A stretch of DNA of 64,000 nucleotides, taken from positions 114,142-178,141 of the forward strand of contig CAYSYM010000001.1 in assembly GCA_964435115.1 (NCBI GenBank), written 5' to 3'. Both the position numbers and the translations under genes were made by a program. The first letter of the stretch is position 1; each line of letters begins with the position of its first letter. Origin of the DNA: CAYSYM01 sp964435115 (GTDB taxonomy: Bacteria; Chloroflexota; UBA6077; CF-72). Shown one piece after another: positions 54,754 to 62,745 of the stretch. The notes beneath the pieces were generated by a model. It did no database searches and was not told the origin of the DNA. It worked only from the letters and a program-made list of their open reading frames with translations.

Positions 54754-56561
54754 GCGAGCACCTCGCTGGCCGCCTCTTCCACCGTCAGCGCGTCCGGCCG
54801 CACGGGTGCGCCTGCCCGTGCCAGGCGGTCCATCAGCTCCGTCACCTGCGGCACGCCCAACCCGTGCTCGGAGAGGGTGCCCACCTGGCGGAACACCTCG
54901 CGCACGGGGCCGGCGAGCGTGGTGTGCCCCCCGGCCAGCACCCAGACCCGCTCGACGAGCCCGGCCACCTCCTCCATGTTGTGCGAGACGAACACGATCG
55001 CTAGGCCGCGCTCGCGGTGCAGCGTCAGCAGAGTCTGCAGCAGGTCGTCCCTGCCCCGCGGGTCCAGGCTGGCGGTCGGCTCGTCCAGCACCAGCACCTC
55101 GGGCTCCAGGGCGAGCACGCCGGCGATGGCCACGCGCCGCATCTCGCCGCCGCTCAGCCCGAACGTGTAGCGGTCCTTGAACGCCTCGAACCCCAGCCGC
55201 ATGGCTTCCATCGCGTCGCGGACGCGCTGCCGCACCTCCTCGCGGCCGAGCCCGAGCTTGCGAGGCCCGAACGCGATGTCGTCGCCGACCGTCGGCTCGA
55301 AGAGCTGCTGCTCCGGGAACTGGAATACCAGCCCAACCGTTCTCCGGACCCGCCGGATATCCCCACGCGGGTCGCCGAGGTCCTGCCCGGCCACAACCAC
55401 ACGGCCCCGCTGCGGCCGCATGAGGCCATTCAGGTGCTGGACGAGCGTCGACTTACCGGAGCCGGTGTGTCCGATGATGCCGCCGATCTCGCCCCAGCGA
55501 AGCTGGAAGCTCACCCCGCGCAGGCCGACCGCCTCCAGGGGCGTGCCGGCCAGGTACGTGTGCCAGAGGTCGGCCACGTCGATCACCAGGTCCGCGGCCA
55601 GGCCGTTGGGCGGCCGGGCAGCCGGCGCCTGGAGGGCGTCCGGCGCTGCCTGAGATGGCGGCGCGGAGACCACCGCGCGCGGGCCGCATCTCGTCTGGAG
55701 CAGCACCTCCGCCAGCTCGTCCACTGCCAGGAGATCGGGCGGCACGCCTGGATCGGACGCGTGCAGGCGCTGGGCGAGGTCGGTGACCTGCGGGACGTCG
55801 AGCTGGAGCTGGCGCAGGGAGGACACCTGGCTGAAGACATCACGCGGCGTACCCTCCAGCGCCATCCGCCCGTGATCCAGCACGATCACCCGCTGCGCGC
55901 GTGCCGCCTCGGCCATGAAGTGGGTGATCTGGATGACCGTGGTGCCGGCCTCGCGGTTCAACCGGTGCGCCACCTCCAGCACCTCGCGCCGGCCCTCCGG
56001 GTCGAGCATGGCCGTCGCTTCGTCGAGGACGAGCGCCCGTGGCTGCATCGCCAGGACGCCGGCGATGGCGACCCGCTGGCGCTGGCCGCCCGAGAGGTGG
56101 TGGGGCGCCCGTGTGCGGAGGTGCTCCAGGTCGACCGCCGCGAGTGAAGCGTCCAGGCGCCGCCGAATCTCCTCCCGCGGGAGCCCCAGGTTCTCCGGAC
56201 CGAACGCCACGTCGTCCTCCACCACCGTTGCCACGAGCTGGTTGTCCGGGTTCTGGAACACCAGCCCCACCGTCTGGCGGACCTGCCGCAGCAAGTCGGG
56301 GTGCCGCACGGCCTCGCGGGTATCCAGGCCGTCTACGAGCACCCGTCCGGCGCGCGGGAGGAGCAGGGCGTTGAGCAGCCTGGCGAGCGTGCTCTTGCCC
56401 GAGCCATTGTGGCCGAGGATCGCCACGTACTCGCCTGCGTGGACGACGAGTGACACCCCGTCCAGCGCGACGCGCCGGCGCTCCTCGCCGCCGGGCGCCG
56501 GGTAGGCGAAGGCGACGTCCTCTACCTGGATCAGCGGCTTGGGCTGGCTTGGCTGGGCCAC
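54732..56561 (-). CDS. Fused double ATPase of the ECF transporter
   Basis: 609 aa from GTG/ATG 56561. Two complete ABC ATPase domains are joined by a linker of roughly 60 residues. Domain 1 has GHNGSGKST, LVFQNPDNQLVATVVEDDVAFGPENLG, HLSGGQRQRVAIAGV and LVLDEATAMLDP. Domain 2 has GHTGSGKST, VFQFPEQQLFEPTVGDDIAFGP, GLSGGEMRRVAIAGV and LVLDEPTASLDP. In most bacteria these are separate EcfA1 and EcfA2 proteins; fusion enforces the heterodimer. In domain 1 the Walker B reads DEAT rather than DEPT. Confidence 0.92.
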   Translation of the reverse strand: MAQPSQPKPLIQVEDVAFAYPAPGGEERRRVALDGVSLVVHAGEYVAILGHNGSGKSTLARLLNALLLPRAGRVLVDGLDTREAVRHPDLLRQVRQTVGLVFQNPDNQLVATVVEDDVAFGPENLGLPREEIRRRLDASLAAVDLEHLRTRAPHHLSGGQRQRVAIAGVLAMQPRALVLDEATAMLDPEGRREVLEVAHRLNREAGTTVIQITHFMAEAARAQRVIVLDHGRMALEGTPRDVFSQVSSLRQLQLDVPQVTDLAQRLHASDPGVPPDLLAVDELAEVLLQTRCGPRAVVSAPPSQAAPDALQAPAARPPNGLAADLVIDVADLWHTYLAGTPLEAVGLRGVSFQLRWGEIGGIIGHTGSGKSTLVQHLNGLMRPQRGRVVVAGQDLGDPRGDIRRVRRTVGLVFQFPEQQLFEPTVGDDIAFGPRKLGLGREEVRQRVRDAMEAMRLGFEAFKDRYTFGLSGGEMRRVAIAGVLALEPEVLVLDEPTASLDPRGRDDLLQTLLTLHRERGLAIVFVSHNMEEVAGLVERVWVLAGGHTTLAGPVREVFRQVGTLSEHGLGVPQVTELMDRLARAGAPVRPDALTVEEAASEVLAWTSSTC

Positions 56562-56601
56562 CGCGAGCGGTGCAGGGCTGTCGACTCTGGCCGCGCCGGC
56601 A

Positions 56602-56901
56602 TCACCCTGTCGGGCTGTCGCGCAGGTAGAAGAGGTAGAAGGCCGGCACGACGGAGAGGATCGTCAGCACGAGCAGGAGGGGATCGCCCACCAGCTTCCA
56701 GGTGATGGCGAGCGCCCACGTCGTGAAGGCGAGGAAGCTCAGGCTCAGGGCGAAGAGGAAGCGGTCGCGCTTCAGCCGCTCGCGGAAGCTGAAGCTCGGA
56801 GCGGCTGCCCGGGCCGGGTCGTCTCGCCGCACTGGCCGACGCCGGTCGGATGTCCTGCCGCGCTTCCGCTTCCCCGTGGGCTCCCCCGACCCGTGTGCCA
56901 T
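56602..56901 (-). CDS. Small two-TM protein, 99 aa
   Basis: Start ATG 56901 gives a highly basic N-terminus (GKRKRGRTSDRRRP) followed by two hydrophobic segments, FLFALSLSFLAFTTWALAI and LLLVLTILSVVPAFYLFYL. No family recognised. It lies between menE and the ECF ATPase gene, 40 nt from the latter, in the same direction. It could be a membrane accessory of either system. Confidence 0.6.
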   Translation of the reverse strand: MAHGSGEPTGKRKRGRTSDRRRPVRRDDPARAAAPSFSFRERLKRDRFLFALSLSFLAFTTWALAITWKLVGDPLLLVLTILSVVPAFYLFYLRDSPTG

Positions 56902-57032
56902 GCCAGCAATTGTACGAGCGGGGCCGCGCGCCGACGACCCGGCGCGACGCCGACACAAGCGGGCCGCCCTCTGACGCGGACCGGCGCCGTGGCGGCCCGC
57001 GCGCGTCGCACCGCGGGAGGGGGATGCGAAGG

Positions 57033-58514
57033 TCAGGTCGACCTGAGCCTGGCGCGCTGCAGCTTGCCGGCGGCGTTGCGCGGCAGCGCGTCCAGGAAGC
57101 GGATCCGGGTCGGGACCTTGTAGCCGGCGAGACGCTTCCGACAGAACGCTTGCAGCTCCTCCATGTCGAGCCGCGCGCCGGGCCTGAGCTGCACCGCCGC
57201 CGTCACGGCCTGGCCCCAGGCCGGGTGCGGCTCGGCGTAGACGCCGGCGTCCTCAACCGCCGGGTGCGCCAGGAGCGCTGCCTCCACCTCCGCCGGGGAG
57301 ACGTTCTCGCCCCCCGAGACGATGAGGTCGTCGCGCCGATCGACCACGTAGAGGTACCCCTCCTCGTCCAGGTAGCCGAGGTCGCCGGTGTGCAGCCAGC
57401 CGCCGCGCAGCGCCTCCGCCGTGGCCGCGGGCTGGCTCACGTAGCCGGGCATCACCGTGGGTCCGCGCACGACGATCTCGCCCACGCCACCCTGTGGGAG
57501 CGCCCGGCCGTCGCGCTCGATCCGCAGCTCAGTCGGCAGCAGCGGCTTGCCCGCCGAGCCGAGCTTGCGCAGCGCGTCTTCCGGCGGCAGCGTGGCCACC
57601 TGCGAGGCCGCCTCGGTGAGCCCGTAGGTGTGGACGACCGGCGCGCCGAGGCGTGCGCACGCCTCCAGCAGCGGGCGCGGCGCCGGCCCGCCGCCCAGCA
57701 GGAAGCAGCGGAAGCGCCGCGGATAGGGATGCTCTCCCCGCACCTCCAGCAGGCGCTGGAGCATGGTGCTGACGACCGAGGCGATTGTCACCCCATCCTC
57801 GTCGATGGCTCGGTTGGCGGCCAGCGGATCGAACCGTGGGTGGAGGACAGCAGGGACGCCGTAGATGGCGCTGCGGAGCAGGATGGACAGGCCGCCGACG
57901 TGGAACAGGGGCAGAACGGCGAGCCAGCGGTCGTCAGGCTGGAGCCCCAGGTTGAGCGCCGACCCGACCGCGCTCCACCAGTGGTTGCCGTAGGTCAGCC
58001 TGACCCCCTTCGGGCGGGCCGCCGTGCCCGACGTGTAGACGATGGCGTGGGTGGCGTCCAGCCGGATGCGCCCGAGCCGGCGCGCGTCCGCGGGGGAAGC
58101 CGCGCTCCCGGGAGTCAGGTCGTCCACCGCGGCCAGGGCGAGCGACGCCCGGCTCCGCCCGACCGCCTGAGCCACCGCCCTGTGCGGCGCGTCGTGCACC
58201 AGCAGCCCGACCCCGGCGTCGTCGACCTGCCGGCCGACCTCGGAGGCGGTGAGACGCGTGTTCAGCGGGACCAGGACGGCCCCGAGCCGGACCAGCGCGT
58301 GGACGAGCGTGACGAACGGCGCCCCATTCTCAAGCAGGACTCCGACACGGCTGCGGCCCTCCACTCCCAGGCCCGCCAGCGCCAGCGCGACGAGGGTCGC
58401 GCGGCGATCCAGCTCCGCGAATGTCCACCGCTCGCCGCCGCACAGCAGCGCTAGCCGGTTGGGCGTGGTCCGCGCCCGCTGGCGCAGCCACTCCGGAAGC
58501 GTCTCTACAGCCAC
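57033..58514 (-). CDS. menE: O-succinylbenzoate-CoA ligase
   Basis: 493 aa from GTG 58514, overlapping menA by 10 nt. It is an adenylate-forming ligase: IVYTSGTAARPKGVRLTYGN (P-loop), HTYGLTEAA, WLHTGDLGYLDEEGYLYVVDRRDDLIVSGGENVSP and PRNAAGKLQR with the catalytic Lys. Alone it could be any acyl-CoA ligase; adjacency to menA and menB makes the menaquinone step the best assignment. MenD, MenC and MenF are not in the window. Confidence 0.88.
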   Translation of the reverse strand: MAVETLPEWLRQRARTTPNRLALLCGGERWTFAELDRRATLVALALAGLGVEGRSRVGVLLENGAPFVTLVHALVRLGAVLVPLNTRLTASEVGRQVDDAGVGLLVHDAPHRAVAQAVGRSRASLALAAVDDLTPGSAASPADARRLGRIRLDATHAIVYTSGTAARPKGVRLTYGNHWWSAVGSALNLGLQPDDRWLAVLPLFHVGGLSILLRSAIYGVPAVLHPRFDPLAANRAIDEDGVTIASVVSTMLQRLLEVRGEHPYPRRFRCFLLGGGPAPRPLLEACARLGAPVVHTYGLTEAASQVATLPPEDALRKLGSAGKPLLPTELRIERDGRALPQGGVGEIVVRGPTVMPGYVSQPAATAEALRGGWLHTGDLGYLDEEGYLYVVDRRDDLIVSGGENVSPAEVEAALLAHPAVEDAGVYAEPHPAWGQAVTAAVQLRPGARLDMEELQAFCRKRLAGYKVPTRIRFLDALPRNAAGKLQRARLRST

Positions 58515-59407
58515 AGGGCGAGGGCGAAGAGCAGCCCGAACAGCAAGTGCAGCCGGCCCGTCCCGCTGAGCGCGCGGTTGAGCGGCCGCCCTTCCGCGGT
58601 CCACACGAGCCGCACCAGCGCGACCGCCAGGGGGAGGGTGAGCCACGGCAGGAGGGCCCACCCGCGCAGGGCGCCGGCTAGCCAGAGCGCCGGCGGCACC
58701 AGGTAGGCGCCGAAGACGAACAGCGCGTACTGCACCCGGGTCGCCCACCGCCCGAGCCGTACCGCGAGCGTCCGCTTCCCGGCTGCGCGGTCGGTGTCGA
58801 TGTCGCGCAGGTTGTTCACCACCAGGATCGCCGTCACCAGGAGCCCAATCGGGACTGCTGCCCAGCCGACCAGGGGCGTCAGGCTAAGCGTCTGGAGGTA
58901 GGCGCTGCCGGCGACGGCCACGAGGCCGAAGAAGACGAACACGGAGAGGTCGCCGAGCCCGTGGTAGCCGAACGGCCAGGGGCCCCCCGTGTAGGCGAGC
59001 CCGGCCAGGATCGACGCGACGCCGATCGCCAGGATCGGCCAGCCACCCACGGCGACGAGGTAGATGCCGACGAGGGTCGCGAGCCCGAACGTGGCGTAGG
59101 TAGCTGCCAGCACCTGGCGCGGCGGGACCAGGCCGCTCTGGGTGATGCGCACGGGTCCGAGCCGCTCGGGCGTGTCGGCCCCCCGGTGGAAGTCGAACAC
59201 GTCGTTCGCGAAGTTGGTCCCCACCTGAATGAGGAGCGACGCCAGGAGCGCGCCCAGGAAGGGGCCGAGGCGGACGTGGGGCAGGTCGACCGCTGCGGCC
59301 GTGCCCACCAGGACCGGCACCACCGCGGCCGGCAGCGTGGCCGGGCGGGCGGCGAGCAGCCAGGGCTGCCAGCCCCGGGCCGTGGCGGCCGCGGTGGCGG
59401 CGCTCAC
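58505..59407 (-). CDS. menA: 1,4-dihydroxy-2-naphthoate polyprenyltransferase
   Basis: 300 aa from GTG 59407, with about nine TM helices of the UbiA superfamily. The two Asp-rich Mg-prenyl-diphosphate motifs are NFANDVFDFHRGAD and NNLRDIDTDRAAGKRT. It attaches the isoprenoid chain to dihydroxynaphthoate in the membrane. It lies between menB and menE on the same strand. The 105-nt gap to menB holds nothing recognisable. Confidence 0.93.
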   Translation of the reverse strand: MSAATAAATARGWQPWLLAARPATLPAAVVPVLVGTAAAVDLPHVRLGPFLGALLASLLIQVGTNFANDVFDFHRGADTPERLGPVRITQSGLVPPRQVLAATYATFGLATLVGIYLVAVGGWPILAIGVASILAGLAYTGGPWPFGYHGLGDLSVFVFFGLVAVAGSAYLQTLSLTPLVGWAAVPIGLLVTAILVVNNLRDIDTDRAAGKRTLAVRLGRWATRVQYALFVFGAYLVPPALWLAGALRGWALLPWLTLPLAVALVRLVWTAEGRPLNRALSGTGRLHLLFGLLFALALWL

Positions 59408-59512
59408 GCCACCCCCTGAGCGTGCCGCACGTTCGGGGTGCGCCCCGGCGAGCGGGAGGCGCGGCGTGCTGGATGGGCTCCCATCGGCGCCACGCGCGGC
59501 CGCAGGCGGCGC

Positions 59513-60343
59513 CTACGGGAACCGCGGAAACCGGGAGAAGTCGGGCTTGCGCCGCTCCAGGAAGGCATCCCGCCCCTCCTTGGCCTCATCGGTCAGGTAG
59601 TAGAGGAGTGTCGCGTCGCCGGCGAGCTGCTGCAGGCCGGCCAGGCCGTCCGTATCGGCGTTGAACGCCGCCTTGAGGAACCGCAGGGCGGTGGGGCTCT
59701 TCTCCAGAATCTCGCGCGCCCACTCGATCGCCGTGGCCTCGAGCTGATCGAGCGGCACCACCGTGTTGACCAGCCCCATCGCTAGCGCCTCCTGCGCCGT
59801 GTACTGGCGGCACAGGTACCAGATCTCGCGCGCCTTCTTGTGGCCGACCGTGCGCGCCAGGAGGGCGGCGCCGTACCCGGCGTCGAAGCTGCCGACCTTC
59901 GGCCCGGTCTGGCCGAAGCGAGCATTCTCGGCCGCGATTGTCAGGTCGCACACCAGGTGCAGGACGTGGCCGCCGCCGATCGCGTACCCGGCGACGACAG
60001 CGATCACCGGCTTGGGCAGCAGCCGGATCTGGCGCTGGAGGTCCAGCACGTTGAGTCGCGCCACGCCCTGGGGGTCGACGTAGCCGCCGTGCCCGCGCAC
60101 GCGCTGGTCGCCGCCCGCGCAGAAGGCCGCACTCCCTGCGCCGGTGAAGAGCACGACGCCGGTCGTCGCGTCGTCACGTACATGGGCGAACGCATCCTGC
60201 AGCTCGGTGACGGTCTGGGGTCGGAAGGCGTTGCGCACCTCGGGTCGGTTGATCGTGATCCGGGCGATTCCCTCGGCGCGCTCGTAGAGGATGTCGGCGA
60301 ACTCGCGAACGCGTTCCCAGGCGATAGGCACGGTGGTCCTCAC
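59513..60343 (-). CDS. menB: 1,4-dihydroxy-2-naphthoyl-CoA synthase
   Basis: 276 aa from GTG 60343. It is a crotonase-fold enzyme with FCAGGDQ, GYAIGGGHVLHLVCDLTIAA, GSFDAGYGAALLAR and REIWYLCRQYTAQEALAMGLVN, which is diagnostic for MenB. It cyclises o-succinylbenzoyl-CoA. The C-terminus ends GRDAFLERRKPDFSRFPRFP, the usual MenB tail. First of three men genes in transcription order. Confidence 0.95.
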   Translation of the reverse strand: MRTTVPIAWERVREFADILYERAEGIARITINRPEVRNAFRPQTVTELQDAFAHVRDDATTGVVLFTGAGSAAFCAGGDQRVRGHGGYVDPQGVARLNVLDLQRQIRLLPKPVIAVVAGYAIGGGHVLHLVCDLTIAAENARFGQTGPKVGSFDAGYGAALLARTVGHKKAREIWYLCRQYTAQEALAMGLVNTVVPLDQLEATAIEWAREILEKSPTALRFLKAAFNADTDGLAGLQQLAGDATLLYYLTDEAKEGRDAFLERRKPDFSRFPRFP

Positions 60344-60430
60344 TCACGCTCAGGTGTCGGCCAGGAACCGCGCGCAGGTCAAAGGCGCGCCGGGGCGCGT
60401 GGCCGAGACGGTCGGTGTTGCAGCGTAGTT

Positions 60431-61195
60431 TTACCCCAGCGCCCTGGCCACGACCACGGTGGCGTTGTCATGGCCGCCGCGCCGCAGCGCCAGCGCCACC
60501 AGCCGATCGGCGGTGTCCTGCGCGCCGAGCGACGCGCGGACCAGCGATGCCAGCTCGGCTGGCTCCAGGTAGGCGGACAGGCCGTCCGAGCACAGCACCA
60601 GGGAGTCGCCCGGGCTCAGGAGAACCCCGCCGAACGTGTCTACGGCCACATCGGGCTGCACGCCGAGCGCGCGGCTCAGCACCTGGCGGTAGGGGTGGGT
60701 GTGCGCCTCCTGGGCGCTGATCCGTCCGGCGCGCAGCAGCTCCCCGACGAGTGAGTGGTCCACGGTGAGGAGTCGGGCGCTCGCGCCGGCCACGAGGTAA
60801 GCGCGACTGTCGCCCACGTTGGCGATGGTGGCTTCGCCGTCGCTGTCGACGACGGCGCATACCAGTGTGGTTCCCATCCCCTCCAGGTCGGGGGTCGCGT
60901 TGGCGAGGGCCCACACCTGCCGATTGGCCGCCGCGACCGCTCGCTCCAGGATGGCCGCGCGACCCGCGCCGGGCGCCGCCAGCGCAGGACGGAGCGCCTC
61001 CAGCAGGGCCTGCAAGGAGAGCGCGCTCGCCACCTCGCCCGCCCGGTGGCCGCCCATGCCGTCGGCCACCGCCAGCACGATGCCCGGGAGCGCCGATCCC
61101 GGCTCCAGCGGCCGCGCGAGACAGGCGTCTTCGTTCCTCTCGCGCACGAGTCCCACATCCGTGGCGGTGCCGAGGTCGACGCGGAGCGGGGGCAC
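60431..61195 (-). CDS. PP2C-type protein phosphatase
   Basis: 254 aa from GTG 61195, with GGGAGGGA upstream; the frame is open to 61312 but the domain starts at VDLGTATDVGLVRERNEDA. Metal-binding PP2C motifs are NEDA, VADGMGGHRAGEVAS, CSDGLSAYL and GGHDNATVVV. It dephosphorylates Ser/Thr on proteins and usually opposes Hanks-type kinases; no kinase is seen here. It is divergent from infC and heads the minus-strand run with menB. Confidence 0.93.
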   Translation of the reverse strand: MPPLRVDLGTATDVGLVRERNEDACLARPLEPGSALPGIVLAVADGMGGHRAGEVASALSLQALLEALRPALAAPGAGRAAILERAVAAANRQVWALANATPDLEGMGTTLVCAVVDSDGEATIANVGDSRAYLVAGASARLLTVDHSLVGELLRAGRISAQEAHTHPYRQVLSRALGVQPDVAVDTFGGVLLSPGDSLVLCSDGLSAYLEPAELASLVRASLGAQDTADRLVALALRRGGHDNATVVVARALG

Positions 61196-61225
61196 GCGCT
61201 TCTTTCCCTCCCAGCAATTCTGCGG

Positions 61226-61234
61226 TGGTATACT
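61226..61234 (+). promoter_or_regulatory. Extended -10 promoter of infC
   Basis: TGG-TATACT (TATACT at 61229-61234) is an extended -10; transcription would start near 61241. It gives a leader of about 260 nt before infC. No -35 is convincing. The minus-strand reading of the same box might also serve the divergent PP2C gene. Confidence 0.5.
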
Positions 61235-61247
61235 TTGTCTGGCATCG

Positions 61248-61274
61248 GACCCGCCGCCCTGGCGGGTCTGTTTT
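61248..61274 (+). terminator. Terminator-like hairpin in infC leader
   Basis: GACCCGCC (61248-61255) pairs perfectly with GGCGGGTC (61261-61268) around a 5-nt loop and is followed by TGTTTTGTG. Both flanking genes transcribe away from this site, so no gene ends here. Lying about 8 nt after the predicted start of transcription, it looks like an attenuator of the infC transcript. Attenuation of infC operons is known in other bacteria, though by other structures. Confidence 0.6.
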
Positions 61275-61499
61275 GTGTCGCACGTCACCCTCCTGGCACG
61301 CTTCTTGTTCACGCTGGAGAGTCCTCAAGTGGGAGGCGCTGAGGCTGCACCACGGTGGTCCGGTGGCCCACTCCCAGGCAACGGCCCGCCCGCCGCACCC
61401 CGGCGGTAGCGAGCGCCACTCACGGCTATCGGACGGAAAAGCTGACAGGGGTCGTGGCGTAAGGCACAATTCGCCCATTACTGCCGGAGGTATCCCCCA

Positions 61500-62108
61500 A
61501 TCCCATCCCCCCGCTCACTGCTGCAGCGCCCGCCCGTACAGACAGGGCCCCGGGTCGACCACCAGATTCGCGTTCCTGAAGTACGGCTCATCGACGAAGA
61601 GGGCAACCAGATTGGCATCGTACCGACCGCCGAGGCGCTGGCGAGGGCCCGGGCCCGGGACCTCAACCTGGTGGAAGTTGCGCCGAACGCCCAGCCACCA
61701 GTCTGCCGCATCCTCGACTACGGCAAGCACAAGTACGAGGAAGAGAAGAAGGAGCGCGCGGCGCGGAAGCACCAGCACACGTCCGAGCTGAAGGAGCTGC
61801 GGCTGCGCCCGCGGACCGACGAGCACGACCTGATGGTGCGCGCTCGGGCCGCGCGGAAGTTCCTGGAGGAAGGCCACAAAGTGCGGCTGGTGGTGCGCTT
61901 CCGGGGCCGTGAGGCGACCCACCCGGAAGTGGCGCGCGCGCAGATCAACGAGATCGCGCAGACCGTCGCCGATATCGCCGTCGTGGAGCGCGCCCCGGAG
62001 ATGGAGGGGCGGGCGATGTACGCCATCCTGGCCAGGGGCCGGCCCAAGGAGCTGGCCGCCTCACGGCCGCCGTCGCCGGCCCCGCCCAACGCGAAGCCTA
62101 CGGAGTAG
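61500..62108 (+). CDS. infC: Translation initiation factor IF-3
   Basis: 202 aa if translation starts at ATC 61500, 9 nt after GGAGG (61486-61490). No ATG, GTG or TTG lies before the conserved N-domain (HQIRVPEVRLIDEEGNQIGIVPT). infC is known for AUU or AUC starts that allow IF-3 to limit its own synthesis. Later motifs: EVAPNAQPPVCRILDYGK linking the domains, and RLVVRFRGREATHPEVA in the C-domain. The first 20 residues are Pro/Gln-rich and the C-terminus has a Pro/Ala tail. rpmI and rplT do not follow, unlike the common operon. Confidence 0.92.
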   Translation: MPSPRSLLQRPPVQTGPRVDHQIRVPEVRLIDEEGNQIGIVPTAEALARARARDLNLVEVAPNAQPPVCRILDYGKHKYEEEKKERAARKHQHTSELKELRLRPRTDEHDLMVRARAARKFLEEGHKVRLVVRFRGREATHPEVARAQINEIAQTVADIAVVERAPEMEGRAMYAILARGRPKELAASRPPSPAPPNAKPTE

Positions 62109-62496
62109 CGCCGCCCGGGAGAGGCTCTTCGACCACCTGCGCCCCGCCCCCCGTGAAGCGGAGGCGGCCGCGGATGACCCCCATCACGATGACACGCTCG
62201 GCGGGCAGCACGAGCGACTGCAGGTCGGCGCCGACCGGGTCCAGCCGCACCCGGTCGGCGGCTGCAGCGTAGCGCCGCGCCAGGCGCCGGGCGTCTCCGT
62301 CCACCTCCACCTCGGCGACCACGAGGTCCCCATTCTCGGGGTCGGCTCGGGTGTCCACGCTCACGGCGTCGCCGGGGTGGAGGCCGGCCCCCGCCAGCCC
62401 CTCGTCCCTGATCCAGAAGGGGCTGCGTCCACTCGGCAGCTCCGAGTTCCAGCTAAAGGCCCCTGCTCCGCCCATACGCGCTGGGTCTCGTTCCAA
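62098..62496 (-). CDS. LexA/S24-like domain protein lacking catalytic residues
   Basis: 132 aa from ATG 62496; ATG 62475 is an alternative. The segment FWIRDEGLAGAGLHPGDAVSVDT followed by ENGDLVVAEVEVDGDARRLARRY and VMGVIRGRLR has the layout of the S24 (LexA/signal-peptidase-like) fold. The nucleophile Ser, normally DSM before xxGIxxGD, is absent (DEGL), and the catalytic Lys position appears to be Arg. There is no DNA-binding domain. It would be a structural or binding module rather than a protease. Its last 11 nt overlap the end of convergent infC. Confidence 0.6.
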   Translation of the reverse strand: MERDPARMGGAGAFSWNSELPSGRSPFWIRDEGLAGAGLHPGDAVSVDTRADPENGDLVVAEVEVDGDARRLARRYAAAADRVRLDPVGADLQSLVLPAERVIVMGVIRGRLRFTGGGAQVVEEPLPGGATP

Positions 62497-62745
62497 TCCT
62501 CAGCCGGCCCGGCGGCCGGCGGCTCGGCACCACGGCGGTACCGGCGCGGATCCGCGCCAGACGTTGGCCCACTGCCGCGTCTCCCTCACGCGGGAGCGCC
62601 ACGTGCGCAAGCGGCAGTGTACCCCGCGCGTCGGCCGGCCGGGACGTAACAGATCTCACACAGCTTGTGCCGGCGGGGGCGCGAACCCTGGTGTACCCGC
62701 TGATCTGGCCGCTAGATTCCTCCGGCCACCGGAGACGCCTCGCTC

